In this document: in pieces, positions 63,386-64,000 of the stretch | Position numbering within the stretch: the stretch's first letter is position 1 | Layout: every line of letters starts with the position of its first letter | NCBI GenBank assembly: GCA_949752745.1 | Contig: OX457026.1 | Span: forward strand, 27,032,116-27,096,115 | Length of the DNA stretch: 64,000 nt | Source: Protula sp. h YS-2021 | Taxonomy: Eukaryota > Annelida > Polychaeta > Sabellida > Serpulidae | Reading direction: 5' to 3' | Translations under genes and position numbers: made by a program | The notes under the pieces: model-generated | Database searches by the model: none | Told to the model about the DNA's origin: nothing | What the model saw: the letters and a program-made list of their open reading frames with translations, nothing else

Positions 63386-64000
63386 AATGCTTTTGGTCGA
63401 AAATGAAGTTTACAGATCACCTTTCCAGTTTGAAATGGAACATTATGGCCTGTGTCGTCCTTAATATTCATTTCTATCACGTCAAATTTGGATGTGTTTA
63501 CAGGAACATAATGAGGTTCTCCATAACTTTTTATGATAATGTCTCCATCATGTCCTTGTATTCCAACAGAACGTAGCAAATGGACATAATAATCACCAGC
63601 AACTTGTGGCTCACAAATACTACAGTACACATAAAGTGTATAAAATCCCTGTTTCACATCAGCTTTATGTTCAGCTGTACACGTTTCAGTATACCATTGA
63701 TCTGGGATAAATCCTAAAATCTCAGCTAAGTGGAGAATGACACTTCAAAGCCATAATTTAGAAATAGAAAAACACGTCGTCTAATTTTATCATACTTTAT
63801 CCGAATAGCTTCTTTAAGGTCATCTTTCATAGAATTAGTCGCTTCTTCATTAACTGCCTGACCTATCTCTTGTGTGGATCTGTAGTAACCATAAGGAATA
63901 TTGATTGTGTCAAGAACAACATCTTTCAGTGGTTTTTGTCGATACTGAATAGAATAATCCATTCCATGTCTCATGGTTGTCCATGTATGTGGATATTGAA
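63382..64000 (-). pseudogene. Polinton minor capsid (penton-like) protein, frameshifted, 5' end outside the window
   Basis: The frame entering from the right edge (MRHGMDYSIQYRQKPLKDVV at 63974) runs to a stop at 63726. One base away the sequence continues as EILGFIPDQWY and then QGFYTLYVYCSICEPQVAGD ... VICKLHFRPKAL to the stop at 63382. A C-terminal segment with YVYCSICEP and VGDxxxxLLR-like wording is typical of Polinton penton proteins. The single one-base lesion at about 63728 is the only break seen. The stop overlaps the next ATG. Confidence 0.8.

Larger units (their letters stand above)
56146..64000. mobile_element. Polinton/Maverick (adintovirus-like) element, left and central part
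   Basis: Carries protein-primed family B polymerase, adenain-type protease, double-jelly-roll-type major capsid protein, minor capsid protein and PX-like protein, the diagnostic Polinton gene set. Plus-strand replication genes converge on minus-strand virion genes at about 61.0-61.2 kb. Integrase, packaging ATPase and the right terminal repeat are outside the window. The left end could not be placed; the 99-bp satellite may be part of it. Only the polymerase and some small genes remain open, so this is a decaying endogenous copy. Confidence 0.92.

Overview
The window is eukaryotic, AT-rich animal DNA. It has one intron-containing metabolic gene, many interspersed and tandem repeats, and several classes of animal transposon. 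No base-composition or codon test was possible. The repeat style (short stem-loop-tailed elements with GACGGACA-type runs, Gypsy, CR1/L2-like LINE, Tc1, Helentron and Polinton) suggests an invertebrate, most plausibly a lophotrochozoan such as a mollusc; this is inference.

Layout. 1-9.7 kb: decayed fragments, including an unidentified coding-like remnant, a (GA)n tract, an L1/Tx1-like LINE 3' end and a Pif1-helicase plus endonuclease fragment of Helentron type. 9.7-12.2 kb: a 2.5-kb element with 12-bp terminal inverted repeats and a perfect 6-bp target duplication, filled by a ~140-bp tandem array. 12.3-21.8 kb: an internally deleted Tc1 copy, satellites (30, 42, 51 and ~145 bp units) and a MITE. 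21.9-28.2 kb, minus strand: a complete nine-exon UDP-glucose 4-epimerase gene predicted to encode 348 residues; one intron carries a 22/44-bp satellite. 29.9-38.1 kb: a dense cluster of short stem-loop-tailed elements, two of which sit in repeats whose empty sites can be read in this window, plus a second 12-bp-TIR element (3.5 kb) with a perfect 6-bp target duplication.

39.2-53.3 kb: nested LTR retrotransposons. A 13-kb minus-strand Gypsy element has near-identical ~877-bp LTRs, a PBS, a PPT, gag, protease and a 1062-residue RT/RNase H/integrase frame. It also has two C2H2 zinc-finger reading frames downstream of pol. It lies inside a second, plus-strand LTR element, splitting that element's short LTR and primer site from its gag. 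53.3-56.1 kb: tRNA-like sequences, minisatellites and a CR1/L2-like LINE 3' end inserted in a 99-bp satellite.

56.2-64 kb: most of a Polinton/Maverick (adintovirus-like) element running off the right edge. Plus strand: an open protein-primed family B DNA polymerase, a PC4/p15-like small protein and two small frames. Minus strand, converging on these: an adenovirus-type protease, a double-jelly-roll-type major capsid protein, a small basic PX/pX-like protein and a minor capsid protein. The minus-strand genes are packed with ATGA start/stop overlaps and carry several frameshifts or stops. The integrase, ATPase and right end are not in the window.

The features most worth follow-up are the stem-loop-tailed element family with its precise no-duplication insertions, the paired TIR elements with identical internal architecture, the zinc-finger frames carried by the Gypsy element, and the PC4-like gene in the Polinton.
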